Of a DNA stretch of 64,000 nt, positions 1 to 7,725 are shown one piece after another. Numbering within the stretch: position 1 is the first letter of the stretch; every line of letters begins with the position of its first letter. The notes below the pieces were generated by a model. That model did no database searches. It had not been told where the DNA came from and saw only the letters and a program-made list of their open reading frames with translations. This DNA is from Salinarimonas chemoclinalis. Its GTDB lineage: Bacteria > Pseudomonadota > Alphaproteobacteria > Rhizobiales > Beijerinckiaceae. The stretch lies in assembly GCF_041514305.1 (NCBI RefSeq), contig NZ_JBGMWH010000004.1:124001-188000 (forward strand), read 5' to 3'. Made by a program: the position numbers and the translations under genes.

Positions 1-12
1 TCGCCGCGTCCG

Positions 13-1563
13 TCACGGTCCTCCGGCGCGCCCGGCGATCGCCCCTGGAGGCGGGGGCGCCGTGACGATCGCGGTCAGGTCCGGGCGCGGGATCGCGAGC
101 ACGGCGGGGTCCGGCCGCGGGCGCCCGAGGTCCTCCATCGTGGCGAGCGTCTCCTCCAGCGCCTGCGCCGCGTCGAGGAGTGCCAGGTCCCCGCGCACGC
201 GGCCGACGAGCTGGAGGCCGAAGGGCATGCCGCGAGGGTCGCGACCGCAGGGGATCGCGACGGCGGGATTGGTGACGAGCGTGACATAGTAGGTCGGCGC
301 AAGCCAGTGGTAGTAATTTCGCAGGCGCGTGCCCTCGAGCTCCTCGAGGTAGAGCCGCGTCCACGGGAAGGGCGAGACCGGCGTGACCGGGGCGATCAGG
401 AGGTCGTAGTCGCGATAGACCTCCTGGAAGCGGCGGAACAGCCGCGTCTGGTCGGCGTGGGCGCGCGCGACGTCGGCGAGGCCGAGCCCGGCGCCCATCT
501 CGTAGTTCGCGCGTACGTTGGGGCCGAGGCTGTCGGGATCGGCGCGATGGGCCTCCGCGTGACGGGCGACGAAGGAAAGCGCGCGCATCACGTCGAAGAC
601 CGCGTCGGCGCCGGAGAAATCGAGCGCGATCTCGTCGCAGGCGGCGAAGAGCGGCGCGAGCCGCGCCATGCGCGCGCGCAGCGTCTCGGCGATCTCCCGG
701 CTCATGGGAACCCGGCCGGCATCGGGAACGCGCCCGGCATCGGCCGCCCCGCCGAAATCGGTCGTCCAGGCGACGCGCAGGCGCGCGAGGTCGACGGGGC
801 GGGCGCGCCGCGCCGCGTCGGCATCGAGCGGGAAGGCAAGCGGATCGCGCGGGTCGACACCGACCTGCGCGGCGAGGAGGAGCCGCGTGTCCTCCACCGT
901 GCGGGCCATCGGCCCGACCACGGAGAGCGGCGACCAGCCGAGCTGGCGCGTCTCCATCGACACGAGGCCCGGCGAGGGCCTGAAGCCGACGACGCCGCAC
1001 AGGGCCGCGGGGATGCGCAGGGAGCCACCCATGTCCGAGCCCGTGCACAGGGGCAGCATGTCGGTCGCCAGCGCCGCCGCCGAGCCGCCGGAGGAGCCGC
1101 CGGCGTTGAGGCTCGGATCGAACGGGTTGCCGGTCGCGCCGAACACGGCGTTGCGAGTGTTGGCGCCGGCTCCGAACTCGGGTGTGTTCGTCTTGGCGAC
1201 GACGATGCCGCCGGCGGCGCGCACGTTGGCGACGCTGCCGTCGTCCGCCTCGGGGATACGGTCGCGGTGGAGCGGCGAGCCGTGGGTCGTCAGCAGGCCG
1301 GCCGTCTCCTCCAGGTCCTTGATGCCGACGGGCAGCCCGTGCAACGGGCCCAGCGGCTCGCCCCTCAGGACCGCCGCCTCCGCGGCACGCGCCTCGGCGC
1401 GGGCGCGCTCGTAGCCCCGGGCCGCGATGGCGTTGACTGCCGGGTTCACCGCCTCGATGCGCGCGATCACGTCCTCGAGCAGCGCGACGGGAGAGATCTC
1501 CTTGCGCCCGATCAGACGCCGCAGCGCGACGGCGGAAAGCGCGGTGAGCGAAGATGTCGGCAT
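13..1563 (-). CDS. Amidase signature family amidase
   Basis: A 516-residue amidase-signature hydrolase, expected to cleave a carboxamide or amide bond in the cytosol; the substrate cannot be read from sequence. The Ser-cisSer-Lys triad is visible: Lys82 in GIKD, the Gly/Ser loop GGSSGGS at about 155-161, and the nucleophile Ser181 in GSDMGGSLR. Length fits the family. The reading frame is open upstream to 1818, but I chose the ATG at 1563 because the homologous N-terminus (a helix before LLEDVIARIEAVNP) begins there and the upstream extension is Arg/Pro-rich with no domain. The gene ends near the window edge and points out of it, so partners may lie to the left. It is a paralogue of the amidase at 35891-37522. 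Confidence 0.9.
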   Translation of the reverse strand: MPTSSLTALSAVALRRLIGRKEISPVALLEDVIARIEAVNPAVNAIAARGYERARAEARAAEAAVLRGEPLGPLHGLPVGIKDLEETAGLLTTHGSPLHRDRIPEADDGSVANVRAAGGIVVAKTNTPEFGAGANTRNAVFGATGNPFDPSLNAGGSSGGSAAALATDMLPLCTGSDMGGSLRIPAALCGVVGFRPSPGLVSMETRQLGWSPLSVVGPMARTVEDTRLLLAAQVGVDPRDPLAFPLDADAARRARPVDLARLRVAWTTDFGGAADAGRVPDAGRVPMSREIAETLRARMARLAPLFAACDEIALDFSGADAVFDVMRALSFVARHAEAHRADPDSLGPNVRANYEMGAGLGLADVARAHADQTRLFRRFQEVYRDYDLLIAPVTPVSPFPWTRLYLEELEGTRLRNYYHWLAPTYYVTLVTNPAVAIPCGRDPRGMPFGLQLVGRVRGDLALLDAAQALEETLATMEDLGRPRPDPAVLAIPRPDLTAIVTAPPPPGAIAGRAGGP

Positions 1564-2133
1564 GATGTCCCTCGGCGTCCCTCGGCGGCGGAGATCCCGG
1601 CGGATCGTCGCGCGGATCGCGCCGCCGGCCAAGCCGGGGCGCGGACGCATCGTGCCCGAACCCGATGGGCGGGTGGCCCGCGGGCGAGGCGGACGCGCGC
1701 CGGACGCCGCCTGCGAGCCCCGGGGAGCCAGCCGGCGCTCCCCCGGCTCGAGGGTCTTCGCGGATACGACACGCGCGCCCAGCGCGGGAAGGCTTCCTCG
1801 GATTCCGGTCCGGCACACGAGGTCGCACGGATGGCCATCCCGGCGCGGGGCACCCTCGGGGTTCCGGTGCCGGGTCGGGTGGGCGTGAGCAGCCGCGCTG
1901 CACGTCGCCGCACCACGAGCACAGCGGAGATGGGGTGACGGCCGAACGGATGCATGAGTCGGTGGCGACCGTGGCGCCCTCTCGATGGGGCCGCCCGGGC
2001 GGCATCACGCCAGGGGACGCGATCGGGGATGCTCGCTCGCCTCGGACAAGGGTGCCCTGCGACGAGGTCCGTCACACAAGCTTCACGTGCGTTGCTTTAC
2101 ACAAGCAGAAATAGCCTGCGGAGCGCCCCGACG
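1564..2133. other. 570-bp intergenic region without a convincing gene
   Basis: This lies between the divergent amidase and ArsR genes. The open frames that cross it are rich in Arg, Pro and Gly and show no domain, so I read them as shadows of high GC. The only structure I see is near the right end: an 8-base direct repeat upstream of the ArsR gene, listed separately. Confidence 0.6.
2074..2106 (+). promoter_or_regulatory. Direct repeat ACACAAGC, possible ArsR operator region
   Basis: ACACAAGC occurs at 2074-2081 and again at 2099-2106, a 25-base period, with the palindrome CACGTG between them (2084-2089). The pair sits 28-60 bases upstream of the ArsR start codon in a locally AT-richer patch. 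This is where an autoregulated repressor would bind, but no consensus is matched. Confidence 0.3.
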
Positions 2134-2520
2134 ATGACCGAGGAAAAGGCCTGCAAAGCGCTCGCCGCCCTGTCCCAGGAGACGCGGTTGCGCATCGTTC
2201 GCCGCCTCGTGATCGCCGGCGAGGCCGGGATGCCCGCCGGTGAACTCGGGACCGCGGTGGGGACCGGCTCCTCCTCGTTGTCCTTCCATCTGCGCCGGCT
2301 GGAGGAGGCGTCGCTCGTTCGTTCCCGCCGCAGTGCGCGCAACATCGTCTACACGGCCCGCCTCGAGTCTATGGAGGCGTTGGTGCACTACCTTCTCGAC
2401 GATTGCTGCGCGGGCGCCCGCGGCAGCGCCGGCTGCATCGACGCCGGCCTCCCGTGCCGCGACGCGGAGATCGGCGGCGTCGATCCCGCCGTAGCCCAGG
2501 CGCCGATCCTCAGGACGTGA
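2134..2520 (+). CDS. ArsR/SmtB-family repressor with C-terminal Cys cluster
   Basis: A 128-residue winged-helix metalloregulator. The recognition helix is the segment SSSLSFHLRRLEEA (about residues 47-60). Vicinal Cys91-Cys92, plus Cys101 and Cys108, lie after the last helix. This resembles the C-terminal arsenite site known from Acidithiobacillus-type ArsR rather than the classical site in the DNA-binding helix, so As(III) sensing is an inference. No arsenate reductase or Acr3/ArsB gene is adjacent. The last 11 bases overlap the convergent phosphonopyruvate decarboxylase gene. The upstream frame is open, but the domain begins at this ATG. Confidence 0.85.
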   Translation: MTEEKACKALAALSQETRLRIVRRLVIAGEAGMPAGELGTAVGTGSSSLSFHLRRLEEASLVRSRRSARNIVYTARLESMEALVHYLLDDCCAGARGSAGCIDAGLPCRDAEIGGVDPAVAQAPILRT

Positions 2521-3676
2521 GGAACCGGCGGAAACGCCGCGCCACGTCCGCCGGTGCGATGGTCGGACGTGCGAGGTCCGCGATCGAGCCGGGGGCGATC
2601 CGCATGTGCAGGAAGTGGGGACCCGGCGAGGCGATCGCATCGCCCATCGCGTCCGCGAGCCCCTGCGGATCGTCGCAGGACTGAGCCGTCGCATAGCCGC
2701 AGCCCGTCGCGATCCGAGGGAAGTCGACCGCCCCCGAGACCGTCGCCTGACCCCCGGTCGAGTCGTGAACGCCGTTGTCGAGCAAGACGTGCACGAGGCG
2801 CTCGGGCCGCATCGCGCCGATCGTCGCCATGTTGCCGAGCTTCATCAGCGCGGCACCGTCGCCATCGACGACGACGATCCTGCGGCGCCCGAAATGCGCG
2901 GCGCCGAGACCGACCGCGGAGGCGAGCCCCATCGCGCCGACGAGATACAGATGCTGCTCGCGGTCCCGGAGCGTGAACAGCTCCCGGCCGGTCTTTCCCG
3001 TCGTGGCGACGACACCCGCGTCGTCCGGCAGGGCGTCGAGGAGCGTGTGCAGCGCCGCGATCCGTGCCTGCGGACCGGCATGCCGCCGACGGTCGACCGT
3101 TCGTCCGAGCCCCGGCTTCGTCGGGCTCGCCGTCGCCGTCCCGGCGCCGTCGACGACGCCCTTGCGGATGACGAGCGCCGACGGCGACCCGCGGCGCTCG
3201 GCTTCCGCGACCGCCTCGGCGACCGTCGCGTCGAGGGTCGCGGCGACAGGCTCCAGACGCCGCTGCGGAACGTGCATCAGCTCGAGGAGATCGGGCGTGA
3301 TCGCCCCCATCAGGCGGTGCTGCGGCTCGTCCTTCTTGCCCGGCTCGCCGCGCCAGGTGACGAGCAGCAGGAGCGGTATGCGGAACGGGTCGTTGAGCGA
3401 GGTGATCGGGTTCACCGTATTGCCGAGGCCGGAATTCTGCAGGATCACCGCGGGGCGCCGCCCCGCGAGCCAGGCGCCGGCCGCGATGCCGACGGCCTCT
3501 CCCTCGCTCGTCGCCGGCAGGTAGCGTAGATCGGGATCGGCGATCGCGAGGTCGATGAGCGGCGTCAGGAGCGAGCAGGGCACGCCCGACATCGCGTCGA
3601 TCCCCGCACGCACGAGAGCGTCGCGGACGTGGCCCGGAGCGAGAACCCGGGGCGTGGTGGCGAGCAATTCGTCCAA
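2510..3676 (-). CDS. aepY: Phosphonopyruvate decarboxylase-like ThDP enzyme
   Basis: A thiamine-diphosphate enzyme of the phosphonopyruvate decarboxylase family, whose known members convert phosphonopyruvate to phosphonoacetaldehyde and CO2 in phosphonate biosynthesis. The N-terminal pyrimidine half has GVPCSLL, EGEAVGIAAG, NSGLGN and the family-specific WRGEPGKKDEPQH. The C-terminal half carries the diphosphate loop GDGAALMKLGN. About 388 residues, as usual. I chose the TTG at 3676 because it has a TGGAG ribosome-binding site eight bases upstream and gives the usual N-terminus; the frame stays open to 4618. PEP mutase, which normally supplies the substrate, is not in the window. Sulfopyruvate decarboxylase is a less likely alternative. 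Confidence 0.8.
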   Translation of the reverse strand: MDELLATTPRVLAPGHVRDALVRAGIDAMSGVPCSLLTPLIDLAIADPDLRYLPATSEGEAVGIAAGAWLAGRRPAVILQNSGLGNTVNPITSLNDPFRIPLLLLVTWRGEPGKKDEPQHRLMGAITPDLLELMHVPQRRLEPVAATLDATVAEAVAEAERRGSPSALVIRKGVVDGAGTATASPTKPGLGRTVDRRRHAGPQARIAALHTLLDALPDDAGVVATTGKTGRELFTLRDREQHLYLVGAMGLASAVGLGAAHFGRRRIVVVDGDGAALMKLGNMATIGAMRPERLVHVLLDNGVHDSTGGQATVSGAVDFPRIATGCGYATAQSCDDPQGLADAMGDAIASPGPHFLHMRIAPGSIADLARPTIAPADVARRFRRFLTS

Positions 3677-3702
3677 GGCATCGGCTCCAGTATCGAGAGG
3701 GG

Positions 3703-5160
3703 TCAGGCGATCTCGACGAGCGAGCTCGCCATGTAGGACGGCGCGGGCACGCCGAGCGTGGCGAGCACGGTCGCCGCGAGGTTCGCCAGGCTGCCCTCGC
3801 GCGCCCGCCAGCGAACGACGCCACCGTCGGCGGGAAGAACGGCCAGGGGGGTGGGCGCCGTCGTATGGGAGCCGAACGGACGGCCCGCATCGTCGACCAG
3901 CCGGTCCGCGTTCCCGTGGTCGGACGTGACGAGAAGCGTCCAGCCGCAGGCCCGGCATGCGTCGGCGATGCGCGCCAAGGCGCGGTCGACGTGGACCGCG
4001 GCGTCGCGGGCCACGTCCAGGCGACCGAGGTGGCCGATCTGGTCCATGTTCGCGATGTTGCCGACCACGAGGTCGTGGCGACCCGCATGCACGAGACCGA
4101 CCACGGCGTCCGCGATCTCGGCCGCGCGCATCTGCGGCGTCGTGGCGAGCGCCGCCTCCGGCAGGGACGGGAGGCACACGCGCGTGCCGTCCGTGAACTC
4201 GTTGCGCCCGTCGAGAAAGTACGTCACGTGCGGATACTTGCAGGTCTCGGCGACGCGCGCCGTGACGAGGCCGCGCTCGCCGAGGGCGAACGCCAGTCCG
4301 CGGTCCAGGGGACGCGTCGGAAACAGCACGTGTGGCTCGGGCACGACGTCTCCGAGCGCGACGAAGGCGTAGACGGGTCCGCCCGCCGCGAGCAGCCGGG
4401 CGACCTGGACCGCGCGATCCGCTCTGTTCGCCGTGAGGAGTACCGGCTCGCCGGGTCCCCGAGGCATCGCCTCTCCGCGATGGGCCGGGAACGACGCCTC
4501 GCCGTCTCGCGAGAGATGAGCCGCCAAGGCGGCGTCCGACCAGGCCGGCACCGCGCCTCGTCCCTCCACGGCATCGACCACGACGCGGGTGATCGCGAGA
4601 TCTCCCGATCGATCGCACATCCAGCGGCGACCGATCACGCTGCCCACCCGAACGCGACCGGCCGACGACAGCGGGTCGAAGAGCGCGCGGAGCAGGTCCG
4701 GTGCCGATCCCGCCGGGGAATCGACGCCGTCCAGTCCGAGATGCAGGACGACCTCCCCGACGCCGTTCTCGAGCGCCGCGACGGCCGCCCGCTCGATCGT
4801 GCGCACGTGCCCGTGCGTGCCGGCGCCGGAGACGAGCCCGACGAGATGCAGCCGCGGCGCGGCCCCTATACGCGCGAAGACCGGGTTCGCCGCGAGCGCG
4901 CCGGCCTCGAACGCCGCGTCGATCCGCGCCAGGGCGGACGGGGTGACGAAGCCGGCGCCGATCGTGACATGACCGACCTCGGAGTTGCCCGCCTGGCCGG
5001 GATCGAGACCGACCGCCGGCCCGGACGCCTCCAGCGTCGCGAAGCCCCGTTCGGACATGGCCCCGAACAGGATCGGCAGGGTCTGCGGCGTCACGGCGTT
5101 GCCGGCGGCGGCGGGATCGGCGAGGCCGATCCCGTCGACCACGACCAGGACGGTGGGCAT
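3703..5160 (-). CDS. gpmI: 2,3-bisphosphoglycerate-independent phosphoglycerate mutase homologue
   Basis: A 485-residue alkaline-phosphatase-superfamily mutase that appears catalytically intact: metal ligand Asp9, phosphoserine nucleophile Ser60 in QAGNSEVGH, and second metal cluster Asp373/His377 (NMDQIGH), Asp414-His415 (TSDHGNAD) and His432 (SHTTAPTP). Members interconvert 3- and 2-phosphoglycerate. It sits 22 bases after the EPSP synthase gene and 26 bases before the phosphonopyruvate decarboxylase gene, almost certainly in one transcript. It is slightly shorter than housekeeping enzymes (about 510 residues), so a specialised role feeding PEP or a phosphono-analogue is possible. The ATG is preceded by a purine-rich stretch. 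Confidence 0.88.
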   Translation of the reverse strand: MPTVLVVVDGIGLADPAAAGNAVTPQTLPILFGAMSERGFATLEASGPAVGLDPGQAGNSEVGHVTIGAGFVTPSALARIDAAFEAGALAANPVFARIGAAPRLHLVGLVSGAGTHGHVRTIERAAVAALENGVGEVVLHLGLDGVDSPAGSAPDLLRALFDPLSSAGRVRVGSVIGRRWMCDRSGDLAITRVVVDAVEGRGAVPAWSDAALAAHLSRDGEASFPAHRGEAMPRGPGEPVLLTANRADRAVQVARLLAAGGPVYAFVALGDVVPEPHVLFPTRPLDRGLAFALGERGLVTARVAETCKYPHVTYFLDGRNEFTDGTRVCLPSLPEAALATTPQMRAAEIADAVVGLVHAGRHDLVVGNIANMDQIGHLGRLDVARDAAVHVDRALARIADACRACGWTLLVTSDHGNADRLVDDAGRPFGSHTTAPTPLAVLPADGGVVRWRAREGSLANLAATVLATLGVPAPSYMASSLVEIA

Positions 5161-5182
5161 GGCGGCGCTCCGCTCTCGAGGA

Positions 5183-6478
5183 TCACGCCGCGCGGGAGAC
5201 GCGATGGGCGAGGAAGCGACCGAGCTCGTCCCAGTAGCCCGGGAACGACTTCGCGACGCAGGCGGGATCGGCGAAGCCGATGCCGGGCTCGGCGAGCGTG
5301 AGGAGGCTGAAGGCCATAGCCACGCGATGGTCGTCGTAGGTCTCGATCGTCGCCGGCGCGATCCGTCCGCCGGGCCGGATCACGAGCCAGTCGGGCCCCT
5401 CCTCGACGCATACGCCGACCCGCCCGAGTTCGGCGGCGGCGGCGTGGATCCGATCGCATTCCTTCACGCGCAGGTTCGCGATGTTGGTGATCCGGGTCTC
5501 GCCCTCGGCGTACGCCGCGACGGCCGCGAGCGTCAGGACCGTGTCCGGCATCGTCTCCATGTCCGCCTCGATGCCCACGAGCCGGGCGCCGCGCGTGATC
5601 GTCAACCCGCGCGCGTCGACCGCGAGGCCGCAGCCCATCCGCTCGAGCAGGCGCGCGAAGCCGACGTCGCCCTGGGCCGAGCCCGGGCCGATTCCGGGAA
5701 CGGTCACCGGCACGCCCGAGATCGCGGCGAGCCCGAGGAAGTACGACATCGCCGATGCGTCCGGCTCGATCGTCAGCGTGTCCGCGGACGGGACGCCCGG
5801 CTGGACGACGAAGGTCTGCGCATCCGGGCAGGTCACCGCGACGCCGACGCCGCGCAGCATCTCCAACGTCATCATCACGTAGGGGCGCGAGACGAGGTGG
5901 CCGGGCACGCGCACGGTCACCGGGCCCTGCGGCTGCTGCGCGGCGAGCAGGACGAGCGCGCTGAGGAATTGCGAGGACACCTCCCCCGAGACCGTCCAGG
6001 CATCGGCGGAGATCGGCCCGCCGTGGATGCGCAGCGGCAGGAGATCCGGCTTCTCGAGCGCCTCGTAGCGCACGCCCATCCCGTCGAAGGCGCGCAGGAT
6101 GTCGGCCATCGGCCGCTCGCTGAGCCGCGCATTGCCGGTCACGGTGGTGGCGCCGTCGGCCATGGCCGCGAAGGCGAGCAGAAAGCGCGCCGGGGTGCCG
6201 GCGCCCGCGATGTAGACCGGCTCCGACGGGGCGCCGAGGCGGCGGTCCTCGCGCACCACCCGGTAGCCCTTCTCGGTGCGCGTCACGGAGAGGCCGTCGA
6301 AGGCGTCGAGGCACGCGGCGAGCCGATCCGTGTCGACGGCGTGAAGCGCGTTCTCGATCGTGGTCTCGCCGGGCTTCTGCGCGGCGATCACGAGCGCACG
6401 ATTGGTGTAGGACTTCGACCCGGGAACGCGGGCGACGAAAGGAGCGTGGTTCGCGCTCGGCGGAACGATCTGAGCCAT
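5183..6478 (-). CDS. aroA: EPSP synthase (3-phosphoshikimate 1-carboxyvinyltransferase)
   Basis: A 431-residue enolpyruvyl transferase that joins PEP to shikimate-3-phosphate. Substrate-binding motifs are present: GSKSYTNR (Lys22, Arg27), the PEP/glyphosate loop GAGTPARF at 92-99, RPM at 122, SAMSYFLGLAA, DMETMPDTVLTL, RVKECDRI and YDDHRVAMAF. The loop differs from the E. coli NAGTAMRPL form: the Gly is kept but the following Ala and Pro positions are Pro and Phe, as in actinobacterial-type enzymes. The ATG at 6478 has GAGGAGG just upstream, which decides it over the ATG 33 bases earlier. It is first in the run with the mutase and decarboxylase, so it may serve that pathway rather than general aromatic synthesis. 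Confidence 0.9.
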   Translation of the reverse strand: MAQIVPPSANHAPFVARVPGSKSYTNRALVIAAQKPGETTIENALHAVDTDRLAACLDAFDGLSVTRTEKGYRVVREDRRLGAPSEPVYIAGAGTPARFLLAFAAMADGATTVTGNARLSERPMADILRAFDGMGVRYEALEKPDLLPLRIHGGPISADAWTVSGEVSSQFLSALVLLAAQQPQGPVTVRVPGHLVSRPYVMMTLEMLRGVGVAVTCPDAQTFVVQPGVPSADTLTIEPDASAMSYFLGLAAISGVPVTVPGIGPGSAQGDVGFARLLERMGCGLAVDARGLTITRGARLVGIEADMETMPDTVLTLAAVAAYAEGETRITNIANLRVKECDRIHAAAAELGRVGVCVEEGPDWLVIRPGGRIAPATIETYDDHRVAMAFSLLTLAEPGIGFADPACVAKSFPGYWDELGRFLAHRVSRAA

Positions 6479-6511
6479 GGCGGCCTCCTCGGGAGCCTCC
6501 GATCTCCGCAA

Positions 6512-6525
6512 TCAACACGTGTTGA
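6512..6525. promoter_or_regulatory. Perfect 14-bp palindrome upstream of aroA
   Basis: TCAACACGTGTTGA is a perfect palindrome in the 95-base gap between the LysR gene and aroA, with its near end 34 bases before the aroA start. It is a candidate operator for the aroA-gpmI-aepY unit. No partner regulator can be assigned from sequence. Confidence 0.4.
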
Positions 6526-6573
6526 AACCGGCGGTCGAAGTCCCCGGCACGCTGGCCGAGACGACGACCCCGC

Positions 6574-7563
6574 TCAAACGACTTCGCCGCCCAGGGACGT
6601 GAGCGAAATTCCTTCGCCGGCATACGAGCGCGTCGCGCAGGCGAGCCGAGGGGTATCGACGGCGGCCTCGGTCTGCTCGGCGGCGGCGAGGATCCACTTG
6701 CGGAAGGTCCGGACGCAGGAATGCCGTAGCCGGCTCGCAGGGTAGACGAGGAAGTAGCGCCCGAGCGTGACGGGCGGCTCGGATCCCACCCGCACGAGGC
6801 GCCCGCCGGCCAGCTCGCTCCCGATCAGGCGGCCGTCGAACAGGCCTGTGCCGAAGCCGGCGATCGCCGCCTGGATCGCCAGCTCGTCGGTGTCGAACAC
6901 GCTCGCGAGCGGGGCTTCCGGCATTTCGCGACCCTGGACGCCGAACCATTGCCGCCACTCGCGGGCCTCGGGCGTGTTGAGCAGAAGCCGCACGCGCCCG
7001 CCGCCGACCTCGCATGCGGCATCCGCCAGGAGGTCCGGTGCGCAATAGGGAGCGACCCGCTCCGTCATCAGGAAATCGCCCTCCGACTGCGGCGGCGGCG
7101 AAAATCCGTAGACGATCCCGACGTCGAAATTCTCGCCCCGGAAATCGACCGGGCTGGATTCGATGGCGAGATGGATCTTGCACTTCGGGTTCTGGGCCTC
7201 GAAGCCGCCGATCCGTGGCAGCAGCCAGCGCAGCCCGAACGTCGGGAGGGTCTTCACGCGCAGCGTGGCGACGTCACGTCCCAGCTCGGCGAGGACATGC
7301 TGGAGCCGCTCGAAGCTCTCACGCAACTCGTCCGCGAGCAGTTCCCCCGCCTCCGTGAGCGCGACGGCGCGGTGGTTGCGCGTGAAGAGCAGCCGCCCGA
7401 TGTCGTCCTCCAGGCTCCGGATCTGCCGGCTCACGGCGCTCTCGGTCACGCACAGCTCCAGCGCGGCGCGCTTGAAGCTGCGCAACCGCGCGGCGACCTC
7501 GAAGGTGCGCAACGCGTTCAGGGACGGCAGCCGTCTGGAGGGGACGTGCGCTTCGCGGGACAT
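6574..7563 (-). CDS. LysR-family regulator, GcvA-like
   Basis: A 329-residue LysR transcription factor. The N-terminal helix-turn-helix spans about residues 12-72 (LNALRTFEVAARLRSFKRAA, then TESAVSRQIRSLE), followed by a periplasmic-binding-fold effector domain containing FDVGIVYG. The N-terminal pattern resembles GcvA/AmpR-type members. It is divergent from the SbnA-like gene at 7726 with a 162-base shared promoter region, the classic LysR arrangement, and it lies co-directionally upstream of aroA. Either group could be its target; I favour the divergent cluster. The ATG at 7563 is the domain start; the frame is open upstream without homology. Confidence 0.88.
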   Translation of the reverse strand: MSREAHVPSRRLPSLNALRTFEVAARLRSFKRAALELCVTESAVSRQIRSLEDDIGRLLFTRNHRAVALTEAGELLADELRESFERLQHVLAELGRDVATLRVKTLPTFGLRWLLPRIGGFEAQNPKCKIHLAIESSPVDFRGENFDVGIVYGFSPPPQSEGDFLMTERVAPYCAPDLLADAACEVGGGRVRLLLNTPEAREWRQWFGVQGREMPEAPLASVFDTDELAIQAAIAGFGTGLFDGRLIGSELAGGRLVRVGSEPPVTLGRYFLVYPASRLRHSCVRTFRKWILAAAEQTEAAVDTPRLACATRSYAGEGISLTSLGGEVV

Positions 7564-7618
7564 GGCCTTCCTCCGGACCTGAGCCGACACATGAGTTTTT
7601 TGGGCGACCCTCGGTAGC

Positions 7619-7636
7619 ATGCTCACGTGACAGCAT
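7619..7636. promoter_or_regulatory. Imperfect palindrome in the divergent LysR/cluster promoter
   Basis: The sequence ATGC-TCACGTGA-CAGCAT contains a perfect TCACGTGA core (7623-7630) with ATGC/GCAT flanks. It lies midway between the LysR start and the SbnA-like start. It could be the LysR site or a metal-responsive operator. It does not match the standard Fur or Zur consensus as I know them. Confidence 0.35.
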
Positions 7637-7725
7637 CGCGACCGCCCCTTACGTCGAAAGGCGTCGGCAACGACCATCGTCAGCGACGCCGAGTGTTCCC
7701 AGCCATCGCGAAGAGGGAGGCGGCC

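Noticed and set aside
307..1938. A 543-residue plus-strand open frame opposite the first amidase
   Set aside because: It is the mirror of a clear amidase gene, rich in Arg, Gly and Pro with no motif; long antisense frames are expected at this GC content.
3677..4618. A long N-terminal extension of the phosphonopyruvate decarboxylase
   Set aside because: It overlaps the phosphoglycerate mutase gene in another frame and has no domain; the TTG at 3676 gives the normal family length.
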